Shown: piece by piece, positions 56,148 through 64,000 of the stretch
Layout of the letters: each line of letters opens with the position of its first letter
Position numbering within the stretch: the first letter of the stretch is position 1
Assembly: GCF_900113335.1 (NCBI RefSeq)
Contig: NZ_FOOX01000011.1
Span: forward strand, 1-64,000
Direction: 5' to 3'
Length of the DNA: 64,000 bases
From: Desulfotruncus arcticus DSM 17038
GTDB taxonomy: Bacteria; Bacillota; Desulfotomaculia; Desulfotomaculales; Desulfallaceae
Position numbers and translations under genes: made by a program
Notes under the pieces: generated by a model
Told to the model about the DNA's origin: nothing
Seen by the model: only the letters and a program-made list of their open reading frames with translations
The model's database searches: none

Positions 56148-56180
56148 ACCATCTCCATCAAGAATGAAGATGGAGGATGG
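56148..56180 (-). terminator. Hairpin after asparaginase gene
   Basis: CCATCTCCATC and GATGGAGGATGG form a stem just past the stop, without a T-run; a weak terminator or stabilising hairpin. Confidence 0.45.
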
Positions 56181-56186
56181 TGGACG

Positions 56187-57194
56187 CTATTTCATTTTTT
56201 CTTTTGGATTTGCAATATCATAGGCGACCGGTGTTTCCATGATTTTTTTAACCTCTTTGGGATTATCCGTCTGACCTAATGCCCACATTAACTTGGGCAC
56301 AATCGCTTCCGTGTTCATATCCCTGGAAGAAATAATCATCTTTTGAGCCACTTTCCATCCCGCTTCATACAGACCCAGATCTTCTCCTTCTTGAAGACAT
56401 TGCGTAGTGGTTACGACGGAAACCCCTGAATCTATCAACTCATGTATTTTAGGAAGAAGATTCCTCTCCTGGAAAGGTACTCCGCCGGTTCCGAAACTTT
56501 CAAAAATCACACCTTTGTAAAGATGCTTAAAACAGTCAAAGAGCTCCGGTTTTGTACCGGGATGAAGTTTCAACAAAAAAACATCGGGACAAAGTGAAAT
56601 ATCTAGTTTTAGCCCCCCATGCTTAACCGGACGAACAGGCTTGTTATACTTGACATCAAGCCCATTGATATAAGCAATATAGGGAAAATTGATGCTTTCA
56701 AAAGCATCATAGCTTTTAGTCCTTAATTTCATAGCCCTTGTTCCAATTATTACCTTGCCGTCAAAAACAACGAAGACCCCGCCGATGTCTTCAGAAGCAA
56801 AGCAAATAGCATCAAGAAAATTTCTTATGCCATCAGTTCTTTTACGAATAATTGGAACCTGGGAGCCTGTTAGCACAACTGGTTTAGCTATATTTTGCAG
56901 CATATAGCTAAGTGCCGCCGAGGTATAGGCCATAGTATCGGTCCCATGAGTAATAATAAACCCATCATAATTGTCGTAATGTTCATAAACAGCTTGCGCT
57001 ATTTTCACCCAAAATTCAGGCTGCATATTGATACTATCAATAGTCATTAAAACTTTACTGTCAATCTGATTCCGCAGGTGCTCTTTCGGCAAGAAACTTA
57101 TCAGCTCTTCAGCCGTCATTCGAGGAATTAGTCCCTCTTCCGCCGGTATTGAAGCTATTGTTCCTCCAGTAGCAAGTAAAAGTATTTTTTTCAT
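56187..57194 (-). CDS. L-asparaginase
   Basis: 335 residues. Catalytic Thr motifs are [16 protein letters not shown] at the N-terminus and [20 protein letters not shown] near 90. It hydrolyses asparagine to aspartate and ammonia. No signal peptide is seen, so the cytoplasmic (type I-like) form is likely. ATG at 57194 follows AGAGGTGGG. Paired with the downstream Na+/amino acid symporter gene on the same strand, 219 bases away. Confidence 0.94.
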   Translation of the reverse strand: MKKILLLATGGTIASIPAEEGLIPRMTAEELISFLPKEHLRNQIDSKVLMTIDSINMQPEFWVKIAQAVYEHYDNYDGFIITHGTDTMAYTSAALSYMLQNIAKPVVLTGSQVPIIRKRTDGIRNFLDAICFASEDIGGVFVVFDGKVIIGTRAMKLRTKSYDAFESINFPYIAYINGLDVKYNKPVRPVKHGGLKLDISLCPDVFLLKLHPGTKPELFDCFKHLYKGVIFESFGTGGVPFQERNLLPKIHELIDSGVSVVTTTQCLQEGEDLGLYEAGWKVAQKMIISSRDMNTEAIVPKLMWALGQTDNPKEVKKIMETPVAYDIANPKEKMK

Positions 57195-57341
57195 ACTACC
57201 CACCTCTTGGTTTAGGCGTATACACTGCACCGGTTATAATTATAATATTCAGAAAATTATAAATCATGAATCCAACCGTAATACGCATATTGCGTACTTA
57301 CATGTTTATTATAGTCATTTCGACAATTTAACACAAGATTT

Positions 57342-57472
57342 ATCTCGTTAACCGCCGCTAAGGCTCCCGCCTCTACAGGCGGGAGCCTTAGCGGCGGTTA
57401 ACTCGAAATAAGTGCGACTAAGGTTCAGGTGGGGTCAAAACCACCCCACCTGAACCAAGTCTCCTTTATTAT
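57342..57472. repeat. Two-hairpin IS200/IS605-like repeat, copy 3
   Basis: The best-preserved copy. Hairpin 1 is a perfect stem (GCCGCTAAGGCTCCCGCC TCTACA and its complement). The linker CTCGAAATAAGTGCGACTAA and hairpin 2 (GGTTCAGGTGGGG / CCCCACCTGAACC) follow. It fills much of the 57195-57553 gap between divergent genes; the rest is the Xre promoter region. Confidence 0.88.
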
Positions 57473-57517
57473 TCAATACGCGAACGTTCTTGGTCGTCTT
57501 CATTAGTTAATGATTGA

Positions 57518-57526
57518 TGTTATAAT
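57518..57526 (+). promoter_or_regulatory. Extended -10 promoter of the Xre gene
   Basis: TGTTATAAT gives a perfect TATAAT with an upstream TG, 28 bases before the ATG. No convincing -35 box is visible. Confidence 0.55.
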
Positions 57527-57553
57527 AGAGAGGGGTGGGGAGGTTACGGGGAT

Positions 57554-57901
57554 ATGTTAAAAAGGCTGTCAGAGTTAAGAAAAAGCAAGAAGTGGTCTTT
57601 ACAATATATTGCCGATCAACTGGGCATTGCCAAAAGCACCTATGCGGGGTACGAATCAGGGTACCGGGAACCGTCATTGGAAGCAATGAAAAAGCTGGCC
57701 AATCTTTTTGGGACCTCGGTCGATTATTTAGTAGGCAGGGTTGATCATCCTACCACAGAAGAGAAAACAACCTTAAATGATAAATTTGAATTAGCAGAGT
57801 TTACAAGTGAAAAACTGAAGGTAGATGGACAATCCCTTACAGATGAAGAAATAAAGTTATTTATTGCCTTTATTAGAGCTAAACGGGAAATAGAGACGTG
57901 A
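57554..57901 (+). CDS. Xre-family (Cro/C1-type) transcriptional regulator
   Basis: 115 residues. The N-terminal HTH is ELRKSKKWSLQYIADQLGIA, then KSTYAGYESGYREPSLEAMK and LANLFGTSVDYLVGR (SinR/Xre pattern). The C-terminal ~45 residues are polar and may be a dimer or effector part. It is a lone plus-strand gene with a good extended -10 promoter, flanked by repeats on both sides. Targets unknown; phage-repressor-like genes of this size are common as accessory DNA. Confidence 0.9.
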   Translation: MLKRLSELRKSKKWSLQYIADQLGIAKSTYAGYESGYREPSLEAMKKLANLFGTSVDYLVGRVDHPTTEEKTTLNDKFELAEFTSEKLKVDGQSLTDEEIKLFIAFIRAKREIET

Positions 57902-57921
57902 AAAGTGAACGATTTTAAAAG

Positions 57922-57972
57922 TAAGAAGCAAGGGGACACATCCTAAAAGGAGATGTGTCCTCTTGCTTCTTA
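57922..57972. repeat. GGGGACA-type palindrome acting as terminator
   Basis: TAAGAAGCAAGGGGACACATC and its near-complement GATGTGTCCTCTTGCTTCTTA form a roughly 22-bp stem, 21 bases after the Xre stop. It belongs to the GGGGACA family and probably terminates the Xre transcript. Confidence 0.8.
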
Positions 57973-58066
57973 ATGAGATTGCTTCGTTTTTTGCTCCTTA
58001 CGATGACAGACTAATTAACGTTAGCGGCATGGATGTCTACCTTAATCATTACAGCCAAGGGCGGCT

Positions 58067-58906
58067 TTAATTCCTTTTGCTGTCGGGTGTTAATAATTGA
58101 TCAAGGCCCTTAAAAACAGGGAGCTCGTATTGCTCCACCCGCCCGGCATCGCATAATTCGGCCAGCACGGGGTCGACCGGCAGTTTTTCCAACAGGCGCA
58201 GGCCCATGTCGGCAGCCAGCGCACCGGCATGACTCTCACCGAAAATATTGATCTCTTTACCGCAGTCAGGACATCGCAAATAACTCATATTTTCAACAAA
58301 CCCGTAAATTGGCACATTCATTTTACCGGCCATGTTAACAGCTTTTCTAACCACCATATTGGCCAATTCCTGAGGAGACGTGACAATTATCACGCCATTT
58401 AACGGCAGCGACTGCATCACAGTAAGCGGAACGTCACCCGTCCCGGGTGGCATGTCCACCAGCAGATAATCAAGTTCACCCCAGGCAACTTCGGTCCAGA
58501 ATTGTTTCACCACACCGGCAATAATCGGCCCCCGCCAGATAACGGGCTGATCCTCACTTTCCAGCAGCAGGTTTATTGACATAACCTTGATTCCGCCACC
58601 TGTGGCAACGGGGTATAGCATTTCCGCATCCTGGTCCGGGCGCTTGCCGCTGATGCCAAACATTTTGGGAATGCTGGGGCCGGTTATATCAGCATCCATA
58701 ATCCCAACTTTATAGCCTGCACGGCTTAAACCAACCGCCACAAGGCCGGTGACGGCTGATTTGCCCACACCGCCTTTGCCGCTCATAATTGCTATCACTT
58801 TTTTAATTTTGCTTTTGGTATTTGCCGACAGTGTTTCAACCCCGCATTTATCAGGGGCGCAATCTTCCGACTTTTGATTGCATGAACTGCATTTGTCTTC
58901 TGCCAT
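58067..58906 (-). CDS. Mrp/NBP35-family Fe-S carrier ATPase
   Basis: 279 residues. A Cys-rich N-terminus (CSSCNQKSEDCAPDKC) precedes a deviant Walker A (IMSGKGGVGKSAVTGLVAVG) and YLLVDMPPGTGDVPLTVMQS. A C-terminal CxxC (LRCPDCGKEINIFG) lies where the bridging Fe-S cluster binds at the dimer face. It assembles or carries [4Fe-4S] clusters, consistent with the many Fe-S enzymes nearby. A GGGAGAGG site precedes the ATG. Confidence 0.94.
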   Translation of the reverse strand: MAEDKCSSCNQKSEDCAPDKCGVETLSANTKSKIKKVIAIMSGKGGVGKSAVTGLVAVGLSRAGYKVGIMDADITGPSIPKMFGISGKRPDQDAEMLYPVATGGGIKVMSINLLLESEDQPVIWRGPIIAGVVKQFWTEVAWGELDYLLVDMPPGTGDVPLTVMQSLPLNGVIIVTSPQELANMVVRKAVNMAGKMNVPIYGFVENMSYLRCPDCGKEINIFGESHAGALAADMGLRLLEKLPVDPVLAELCDAGRVEQYELPVFKGLDQLLTPDSKRN

Positions 58907-59120
58907 ATACTACCTCTCCCTTTGCGTTTATATTTTTAAGCCAAGCTTTTTTCCCGAAGAGTTAACTAATTCCCTTTCCTTATATCCCATAAATTAACAT
59001 GCATATAAAACACCCTTTAATATTCTCGGCATCTATCCCAATTCCTTCAAATCCGGTTCTTAGAAGCTGGTCATGCTTTTTAGCTGTGCTAAAAATTATT
59101 ATGATTTCCCCGATATTATT

Positions 59121-59145
59121 AAAAGGGGCCCCAACGGACCCCCTG
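59121..59145 (-). terminator. Terminator of the aldehyde oxidoreductase gene
   Basis: GGGGGTCC GTT GGGGCCCC (imperfect stem) followed by TTTTAATAAT on the minus strand, directly after the stop. Confidence 0.55.
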
Positions 59146-59146
59146 G

Positions 59147-60898
59147 CTATTTGATCATATTAAATTGTTCGTTCATTTGATCCATTTCCTCCGGTGGAAT
59201 ATCAAAAACTGTGTTATGCGGCGGCAGCGGTTCCCTGCGGAAAAATTCAGGCAGCCTGTCGTGGGCGGGAGTAAAGCCGGCGCGCCGGTTGAATTCTCTC
59301 TCAACACGCAGCACCTGGCGCCCCATCTCCATTATGTCATCAATGGAATGATTGTCACCGTTTTTGGCATTCCAGATATCAAGCACCGTCGGCCACCCAT
59401 CGGGATTGTCCAGCAGGGCAAAAGCTACAAATATGCAGAGGCCCATGGCATCCAGCGCCGCAGTGGCAACCTGCAGGTTAACTGAAAGCGCCACCTGGCC
59501 TTCAGCTTTGAGCGGGTCCACGTAGCCGCCTGATTTTAATACATTCATGGTAACGGCATATCCGGCGGTATGATCGGCGCCCATGGTGGTCATAGCGTAT
59601 GTGGCGCCTATACCTTTAACCGCACGGGGGTCGTATGCCGGGAGGTGCTGGCCTTTTACAGTAGCCACCCTGGTCACGCCGTACGTTTTGCCAACAGTAT
59701 CTGCGCCCTGACCGATAATATGGCCCAGCGGCGTATCTTTGCCCACTTCCTCCAACAGATTGATTGCTGCCTGGCCGTCACCGAAGGGAATAATCCCCGC
59801 CTCCATGGCGACTCCCAGCGCGCCCCCCGCGTCAATGGTGTCAAGACCGAGGTCGTTGCAGATCCGGTTTAGCCTGGCTACCACGTCAAGGTCGTCAATT
59901 TCCAGGTTTGCCCCCAGAGCCCAGGCTGTTTCGTACTCAATGGGTGAGCAAAGAGCCTCACCGTTTTCATCAGGATAAATATTGGAGCAGCGTATGACGC
60001 AGCCGGGGTGACAGTTATGGGTTGGCGCCCCCACGCCCCCCCTGGCCTTGGCCCGGGCCGACAATTCCTCGCCGCTGATCTTGCTGGCGCCTTCAAAACG
60101 CCCATACCTAAAGTTCCTGGTAGGCAGGGCACCGGCCTCGTTAATAATATTCATCAGTACGTTGGTACCATATAACGGCAGCCCTTCACCGCTGACAGGG
60201 TTTTCCCGAAGAATTCTAGCAAACTTTTTGGATGCCTCACTATATTTTTCTTTATCGACAACCGGTGCATCAAAGGTTTTACCCGTGTCAACCACGATCG
60301 CTTTAAGCTTTTTAGAGCCCATAACGGCCCCCAGGCCACCGCGCCCGGCGAACCTGCCCGGACCTCCTTCGGGGTCGTTGCAGGAAATACCCGCGTTTGC
60401 CATTTTGCGTTCACCGGCCGGGCCGACACAAATACAATAAATCTTTTCATGATAGCGGCCCCGTACCCTGCTGTTAAATTCATATGTGCCCAGGCCGGCC
60501 AATTCCCCTGCCGGCTCCAACCTGGCGCCCGCATCGGAAATATGCAGCAGGTGATACCCTTCGCCCTGTGGGAGTCCTTCCACAATTATAGCCTTGTAGC
60601 CCAGACTGGCCAGTTTATGGGCCAGGGGTGTGCCTGCGTTTGCTTCCTTAATGCCACCGGTCAGCGGACTTTTGCCGCCGAATGAAAGCCTGCCGGAATT
60701 GGGACATTTTGTGCCGGACAGAATTCCGGGAGCGACAATAAGCTTGCTGCCTTCACCCAGGGGATGGCAGGTTGCATCAATCTCATCCAACAAAATGCGC
60801 GAGGTCAGCCCGCGCCCACCAAGGTCTTTATATGCCTCCGGGACTTTCTCTTCCTTAACTGTTAAATTTGACATATTAACCCGTAAGAGTTTTTCCAT
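59147..60898 (-). CDS. Aldehyde ferredoxin oxidoreductase (tungsten-pterin)
   Basis: 583 residues. The AOR N-domain (RGLTSRILLDEIDATCHPLG; GGKSPLTGGIKEANAGTPLA) binds the bis-pterin. The [4Fe-4S] Cys residues are in HNCHPGCVIRCSNI and DAMGLCIFVAF. It would oxidise aldehydes to acids with ferredoxin as acceptor, or the reverse. The ATG at 60898 (MEKLLRVNMSNL) follows GGTGGTG; about 50 further upstream residues are not supported. No MoaD-like partner is adjacent. With iorAB in the same window it could handle aldehydes from aryl pyruvates, but the substrate is unknown. Confidence 0.92.
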   Translation of the reverse strand: MEKLLRVNMSNLTVKEEKVPEAYKDLGGRGLTSRILLDEIDATCHPLGEGSKLIVAPGILSGTKCPNSGRLSFGGKSPLTGGIKEANAGTPLAHKLASLGYKAIIVEGLPQGEGYHLLHISDAGARLEPAGELAGLGTYEFNSRVRGRYHEKIYCICVGPAGERKMANAGISCNDPEGGPGRFAGRGGLGAVMGSKKLKAIVVDTGKTFDAPVVDKEKYSEASKKFARILRENPVSGEGLPLYGTNVLMNIINEAGALPTRNFRYGRFEGASKISGEELSARAKARGGVGAPTHNCHPGCVIRCSNIYPDENGEALCSPIEYETAWALGANLEIDDLDVVARLNRICNDLGLDTIDAGGALGVAMEAGIIPFGDGQAAINLLEEVGKDTPLGHIIGQGADTVGKTYGVTRVATVKGQHLPAYDPRAVKGIGATYAMTTMGADHTAGYAVTMNVLKSGGYVDPLKAEGQVALSVNLQVATAALDAMGLCIFVAFALLDNPDGWPTVLDIWNAKNGDNHSIDDIMEMGRQVLRVEREFNRRAGFTPAHDRLPEFFRREPLPPHNTVFDIPPEEMDQMNEQFNMIK

Positions 60899-60989
60899 TA
60901 TCAGCACCACCGTTTGATTCGATTTTAAGTATATATCTCCATGATGCAAGCTTTTCATACCAGTACAGCAAATATAGCGTTTGTGAATA

Positions 60990-61019
60990 TAAAAAAGGCC
61001 CTTTCGCAACGAAAAGGCC
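60990..61019 (-). terminator. Terminator of glnS
   Basis: GGCCTTTTCG TTG CGAAAGGGCC with TTTTTTATATT on the minus strand; a textbook terminator. Confidence 0.9.
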
Positions 61020-61047
61020 AGACTGTTTAAACCAGCATATTTGTTTA

Positions 61048-62724
61048 TCATGAACCCTTCTTAGCTGAAATTTTGGCCCATGAATCTTTTAGCGATACAA
61101 CCCGGTTAAAAACCAGCCCACTTTCCAAAGTATCCTTGTCAACACAGAAATAACCCTGTCTAAGAAACTGGAAGCGGGTTCCGGGATTTACCCCGGCCAG
61201 CGCGGGCTCGACATAACAGTCACTTAGAATTTCCAGCGAGTTGGGGTTTAAATTGCTTGTAAAGTCCTCATCCTCTTCTGGGTTGTCCTTCAAGAATAAA
61301 TGATCGTACAAACGAACTTCCGCCTTAATGGCATGTTCCGCCGAAACCCAGTGCAGCGTCCCCTTTACTTTGCGTGCGTCAGAGGAAGCACCACTGCGTG
61401 TTTCGGGGTCATAAGTGCAGTGCAGTTCAACAATTTCACCAGTTTGCTCATCCTTGACCACCCGCTCGCATTTAATGATATACGCATGTTTTAAGCGGAC
61501 TTCCTTGCCGGGAGAAAGGCGGAAAAACTTTTTCGGGGGATCTTCCATAAAATCATCCCGTTCAATATAGATTACCCGGGAGAAAGGAATCCGGCGCGAC
61601 CCCATATCCGGGCTTTCGGGATTATTTTGGGCATCCAGCATTTCCACCCGGTCCTCCGGGTAATTGTCAATAACCAGTTTAAGTGGGCGCAATACTGCCA
61701 TAACCCGCGGGGCCCGCCGGTTTAAATCCTCCCTGATGCAATGCTCCAGATAAGCTATATCCACGACGCTGTTTGCTTTAGCCACACCAATGCGCTCGCA
61801 AAAATCACGCATAGCCTCGGGCGTATAGCCGCGCCGACGCAGGCCGGATATGGTCGGCATCCTGGGGTCGTCCCAGCCATTGACAAAACCTTTCTCGACC
61901 AGCTGCCTTAACTTTCTTTTACTCATGACGGTATGGCTTAAATTTAACCGGGCAAATTCAATTTGCTGCGGCGGGTTCTCTATATCCACCGCCTCCAGCA
62001 CCCAGTCATAAAGAGGCCGGTGATCCTCAAATTCACAGGTACAAATGGAATGGGTAATTCCCTCAATTGCATCGGAAAGCGGGTGGGCGTAGTCATACAT
62101 TGGATAGATGCACCACTTGTCGCCTGTGCGATGATGTTCTGCGCGCATGATACGATAGATAACCGGATCGCGCAAATTTAAATTGGGCGATGCCATATCA
62201 ATTTTAGCCCGCAAAACTTTGCTGCCGTCTGCAAACTCACCTGCCCGCATTCTTTCAAACAGGTCCAGGTTTTCTTCCACCGAACGGCTGCGATACGGGC
62301 TTTCTTGCCCGGGCTGAGTCAAAGTGCCCCGGTGCAGCCTGATTTCTTCCGGGCTTAAATCACAGACGTAAGCTTTGCCGGCTTTAATCAGCTGGATGGC
62401 ATATTCATAAAGACGCTCAAAATAATCGGATGCGTAAAACAGCCGGTCCCCCCAATCAAAACCCAGCCATCTTACGTCTTCCTTAATGGAATCTACGTAT
62501 TCCACTTCCTCTTTGCTCGGGTTTGTATCGTCGAATCTCAGGTTGCAAAGGCCGGCGTAAAGTAAAGCGGTTCCAAAGTTTAAGCAGATGGATTTGGCAT
62601 GTCCAATATGTAAATACCCGTTCGGCTCAGGTGGGAACCTGGTGTGAACCCGTTCATATTTATTATTGCGCATATGTTCTTCGATAATATTATGGATAAA
62701 ATTGCTGGATTTTGTAGTCATCAT
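61048..62724 (-). CDS. glnS: Glutaminyl-tRNA synthetase
   Basis: 558 residues, class I. The HIGH motif is [20 protein letters not shown] and the KMSKS-type loop is [11 protein letters not shown]. The C-terminal anticodon-binding beta-barrels typical of GlnRS are present ([14 protein letters not shown]... LRQGYFCVD). Most Firmicutes make Gln-tRNA through GluRS plus GatCAB and lack this enzyme, so it was probably acquired from a proteobacterial-type source. Length is normal for the bacterial enzyme. ATG follows GAGGGAG. Confidence 0.95.
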   Translation of the reverse strand: MMTTKSSNFIHNIIEEHMRNNKYERVHTRFPPEPNGYLHIGHAKSICLNFGTALLYAGLCNLRFDDTNPSKEEVEYVDSIKEDVRWLGFDWGDRLFYASDYFERLYEYAIQLIKAGKAYVCDLSPEEIRLHRGTLTQPGQESPYRSRSVEENLDLFERMRAGEFADGSKVLRAKIDMASPNLNLRDPVIYRIMRAEHHRTGDKWCIYPMYDYAHPLSDAIEGITHSICTCEFEDHRPLYDWVLEAVDIENPPQQIEFARLNLSHTVMSKRKLRQLVEKGFVNGWDDPRMPTISGLRRRGYTPEAMRDFCERIGVAKANSVVDIAYLEHCIREDLNRRAPRVMAVLRPLKLVIDNYPEDRVEMLDAQNNPESPDMGSRRIPFSRVIYIERDDFMEDPPKKFFRLSPGKEVRLKHAYIIKCERVVKDEQTGEIVELHCTYDPETRSGASSDARKVKGTLHWVSAEHAIKAEVRLYDHLFLKDNPEEDEDFTSNLNPNSLEILSDCYVEPALAGVNPGTRFQFLRQGYFCVDKDTLESGLVFNRVVSLKDSWAKISAKKGS

Positions 62725-62754
62725 TACTCAATGCTCCCTCTCACATCTATAATT

Positions 62755-62836
62755 GGGGACATTCCTTTAACCCAAAACTCTATTAAGGACATTCCTCCAC
62801 CCCTAAAGCTTCGACCCTAAGTGGAGGTGTGTCCCC
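62755..62836. repeat. GGGGACA inverted repeats upstream of glnS
   Basis: GGGGACATTCC at 62755, AAGGACATTCCTCCAC at 62785 and the complement GTGGAGGTGTGTCCCC at 62821. A further GTCTGTCCCCTGACC follows at 62861. The gap 62725-63107 otherwise holds AT-rich DNA with a TGTAAA/TTTACA dyad (62916-62934) and a small frame. Confidence 0.7.
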
Positions 62837-63043
62837 TTCCCTATTTCCCCAAAAGACAAGGTCTGTCCCCTGACCGATAAGATTAGATCATATTTCCATA
62901 TATTGCCCAAAACTATGTAAAATATTTATTTACACAATCTATCCTATCCTGAAAAATTCCCACGCTACTTGTAACTGGCAATCCCGGGCCCATTAAATTT
63001 TGTCCAATTGGGAGTTCACTACTTTATTCTACAGGAGGAATCA

Positions 63044-63130
63044 ATGCAAAACAATATTTCCTTGGAAAAACATGGCCCGCCTTTCATCCCTTTCTATTCT
63101 ATTATCATTATAAAAATTCCACATGAATGA
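63044..63130 (+). CDS. Possible 28-residue peptide, antisense to hsp20 end
   Basis: ATG five bases after AGGAGG. The product MQNNISLEKHGPPFIPFYSI ends IIIIKIPHE. The last 23 bases overlap the 3' end of the opposing Hsp20 gene. No family. The strong ribosome site is the only support. Confidence 0.25.
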   Translation: MQNNISLEKHGPPFIPFYSIIIIKIPHE

Positions 63131-63620
63131 TATGGTCATTCTGTTGCTTCTTTCTAAATCTTATTTCCAGATAACTATTGCGGTAGGTCGCCTTGGCGCT
63201 CTGAGCCTCAACTTCAACCGGCAGCTTGATAACCCGGCTGAATATTCCGGGCGTTCCCTGGGCAATGCTTATTCTTTTGCTTTCCCCTGATATAAGAAGG
63301 GTATGGCCCCGCAATTTAATATTTAAATTACCCTGCTCAACCCCGGGTAGAATACCCGAAACCGTTATGTCCCTGTGCCCTTCCATTATTGTTAGCAATG
63401 GTCCGGAGTCTCTTTCCTTTTCAATCTCCCTGGTGTTCCAGAAATCCTGCCAGGCTCCCAAGTTCTCCAGCTCGGCTTTGGGCGTTTTGTCTGAGGATGT
63501 CCAAGCTCCTGTAAAATTTTTTAGCATATCAGAAAACTGGTTAACCCAATCCGGCTGCATTTGTTGAGACTTTCTCTGCAATTCTATCATCTGTTCAATC
63601 CATTCTTTACCAAAATTCAT
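63108..63620 (-). CDS. Hsp20/alpha-crystallin-like protein
   Basis: 170 residues. An N-terminal helical part (MNFGKEWIEQMIELQRKSQQ) is followed by an alpha-crystallin-like beta domain (TIMEGHRDITVSGILPGVEQ, LLISGESKRIS, FSRVIKLPVEVEAQSAKATY). The C-terminal IxI-type anchor is weak (IIHVEFL). The architecture is like spore-associated small heat-shock proteins (CotP-like). ATG at 63620 follows GTGGGGG. The gene stands alone next to rlmH. Confidence 0.82.
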   Translation of the reverse strand: MNFGKEWIEQMIELQRKSQQMQPDWVNQFSDMLKNFTGAWTSSDKTPKAELENLGAWQDFWNTREIEKERDSGPLLTIMEGHRDITVSGILPGVEQGNLNIKLRGHTLLISGESKRISIAQGTPGIFSRVIKLPVEVEAQSAKATYRNSYLEIRFRKKQQNDHIIHVEFL

Positions 63621-63689
63621 TTGGCAACCCCCACACCCCAAAATGCTTAACACTGTTATTTCATATGTATGCAGTTTAAGGCAGACATG

Positions 63690-64000
63690 TTAGCGGTGGT
63701 ACGGTTCATTCTTTGATATTTTGAAAGCACGGTAAATCTGTTCAAGCAAAATTACCCGCATAAGCTGGTGCGGAAAGGTCATTTTGGAGAATGACAACCG
63801 CCAGTCCGCCCGCTGTAACGCCTCACCCGGCAGACCCAGGGTGCCTCCGATGAGAAATGTAATATCGCTTTGCCCGTCAAGGGCCAGTTTTTCGATTCGG
63901 GCAGCCAACCCTGGGGAAGATATCTGTTCGCCCTGCACATCCAAGGCTATGACATATGAGCCGTCACGAATCTGCCTGATTAGCCGCTGCCATTCCCTGG
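63690..64000 (-). CDS. rlmH: 23S rRNA m3-pseudouridine-1915 methyltransferase, 3' part
   Basis: The last 103 codons of a gene entering from the right edge; the whole protein is about 159 residues. DGSYVIALDVQGEQISSPGLA, FLIGGTLGLPGEA and LSFSKMTFPHQLMRVILLEQ, ending IYRAFKISKNEPYHR, are the RlmH (SPOUT fold) signatures, including the C-terminal Tyr-His-Arg. It methylates pseudouridine 1915 in helix 69. Confidence 0.95.
   Translation of the reverse strand, partial: REWQRLIRQIRDGSYVIALDVQGEQISSPGLAARIEKLALDGQSDITFLIGGTLGLPGEALQRADWRLSFSKMTFPHQLMRVILLEQIYRAFKISKNEPYHR

Overview
The window comes from an anaerobic, spore-forming, sulfate-reducing Firmicute of the Desulfotomaculum / Peptococcaceae type. 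The evidence is a complete dissimilatory sulfite reductase gene set (dsrA, dsrB, dsrD, dsrM, dsrK, dsrC and a CbiA-like dsrN) next to Gram-positive sporulation genes (spo0F, sleB-ypeB, a sporulation-type histidine kinase), an agr-type peptide locus, a T-box leader and a rho-rpmE / fba-spo0F-pyrG-argS gene order like that of Bacillus. The assignment is inferred from gene content only. No tRNA, rRNA or CRISPR array was seen.

Layout. (1) 1-3873, minus strand: an acyl-CoA dehydrogenase with glutaryl-CoA dehydrogenase features, followed by the alpha, delta, biotin-carrier and beta subunits of a Na+-translocating decarboxylase. The unit fits glutaryl-CoA to glutaconyl-CoA to crotonyl-CoA. A fragment of a second dehydrogenase survives at the junction. 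(2) 4363-10772, minus: wecB, MazG-like, dCMP deaminase, glyA, rpiB, arginine phosphatase, mntP, tsaC (ywl-like cluster). (3) 11008-14318, plus: an agrB-agrD locus that continues into an unknown five-helix membrane protein and a PAS histidine kinase of the sporulation type, with no AgrC or AgrA. This is the least conventional system in the window. (4) 14279-30799, minus: prmC, prfA, yqhQ, rpmE, radical SAM, LysM/M23 peptidase, rho, DUF2062, fsa, fba, zinc ribbon, spo0F, YIP1, sppA, pyrG, xapX, argS. (5) 31095-37196, minus: iorB, iorA, phenylacetate-CoA ligase, aminotransferase and an Lrp regulator, headed by a strong promoter and a T-box; an aromatic amino acid (arylpyruvate) pathway. (6) 37521-42068, minus: SIMPL protein, Na+/solute symporter, ypeB, sleB. 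(7) 42410-53706: the dsr region, in two minus-strand blocks (fd-dsrM-dsrK-dsrC-dsrN and dsrA-dsrB-dsrD) flanking a plus-strand fmdB / DVU0298-like pair and a TPR / cysteine-cluster pair. (8) 54489-64000: alanine/Na+ symporter, asparaginase, a small Xre regulator, Mrp ATPase, aldehyde ferredoxin oxidoreductase, glnS, Hsp20 and the 3' part of rlmH.

The intergenic DNA is rich in repeats. At least four families are visible: hairpins built from the heptamers CAGGAGT/CAGTAGT (a dozen sites), an inverted-repeat family with GGGGACACACCTCC ends, a roughly 130-bp two-hairpin element resembling a non-autonomous IS200/IS605-type unit (three copies), and a roughly 130-bp repeat shared by 4081-4217 and 37401-37527.

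Together the genes describe a respiring anaerobe that oxidises aromatic and amino-acid substrates, passes electrons through flavin and ferredoxin carriers to DsrMK/DsrC/DsrAB, and uses peptide signalling plus a phosphorelay to decide on sporulation. Start codons were moved from the longest reading frame wherever a Shine-Dalgarno site clearly selected an internal start.
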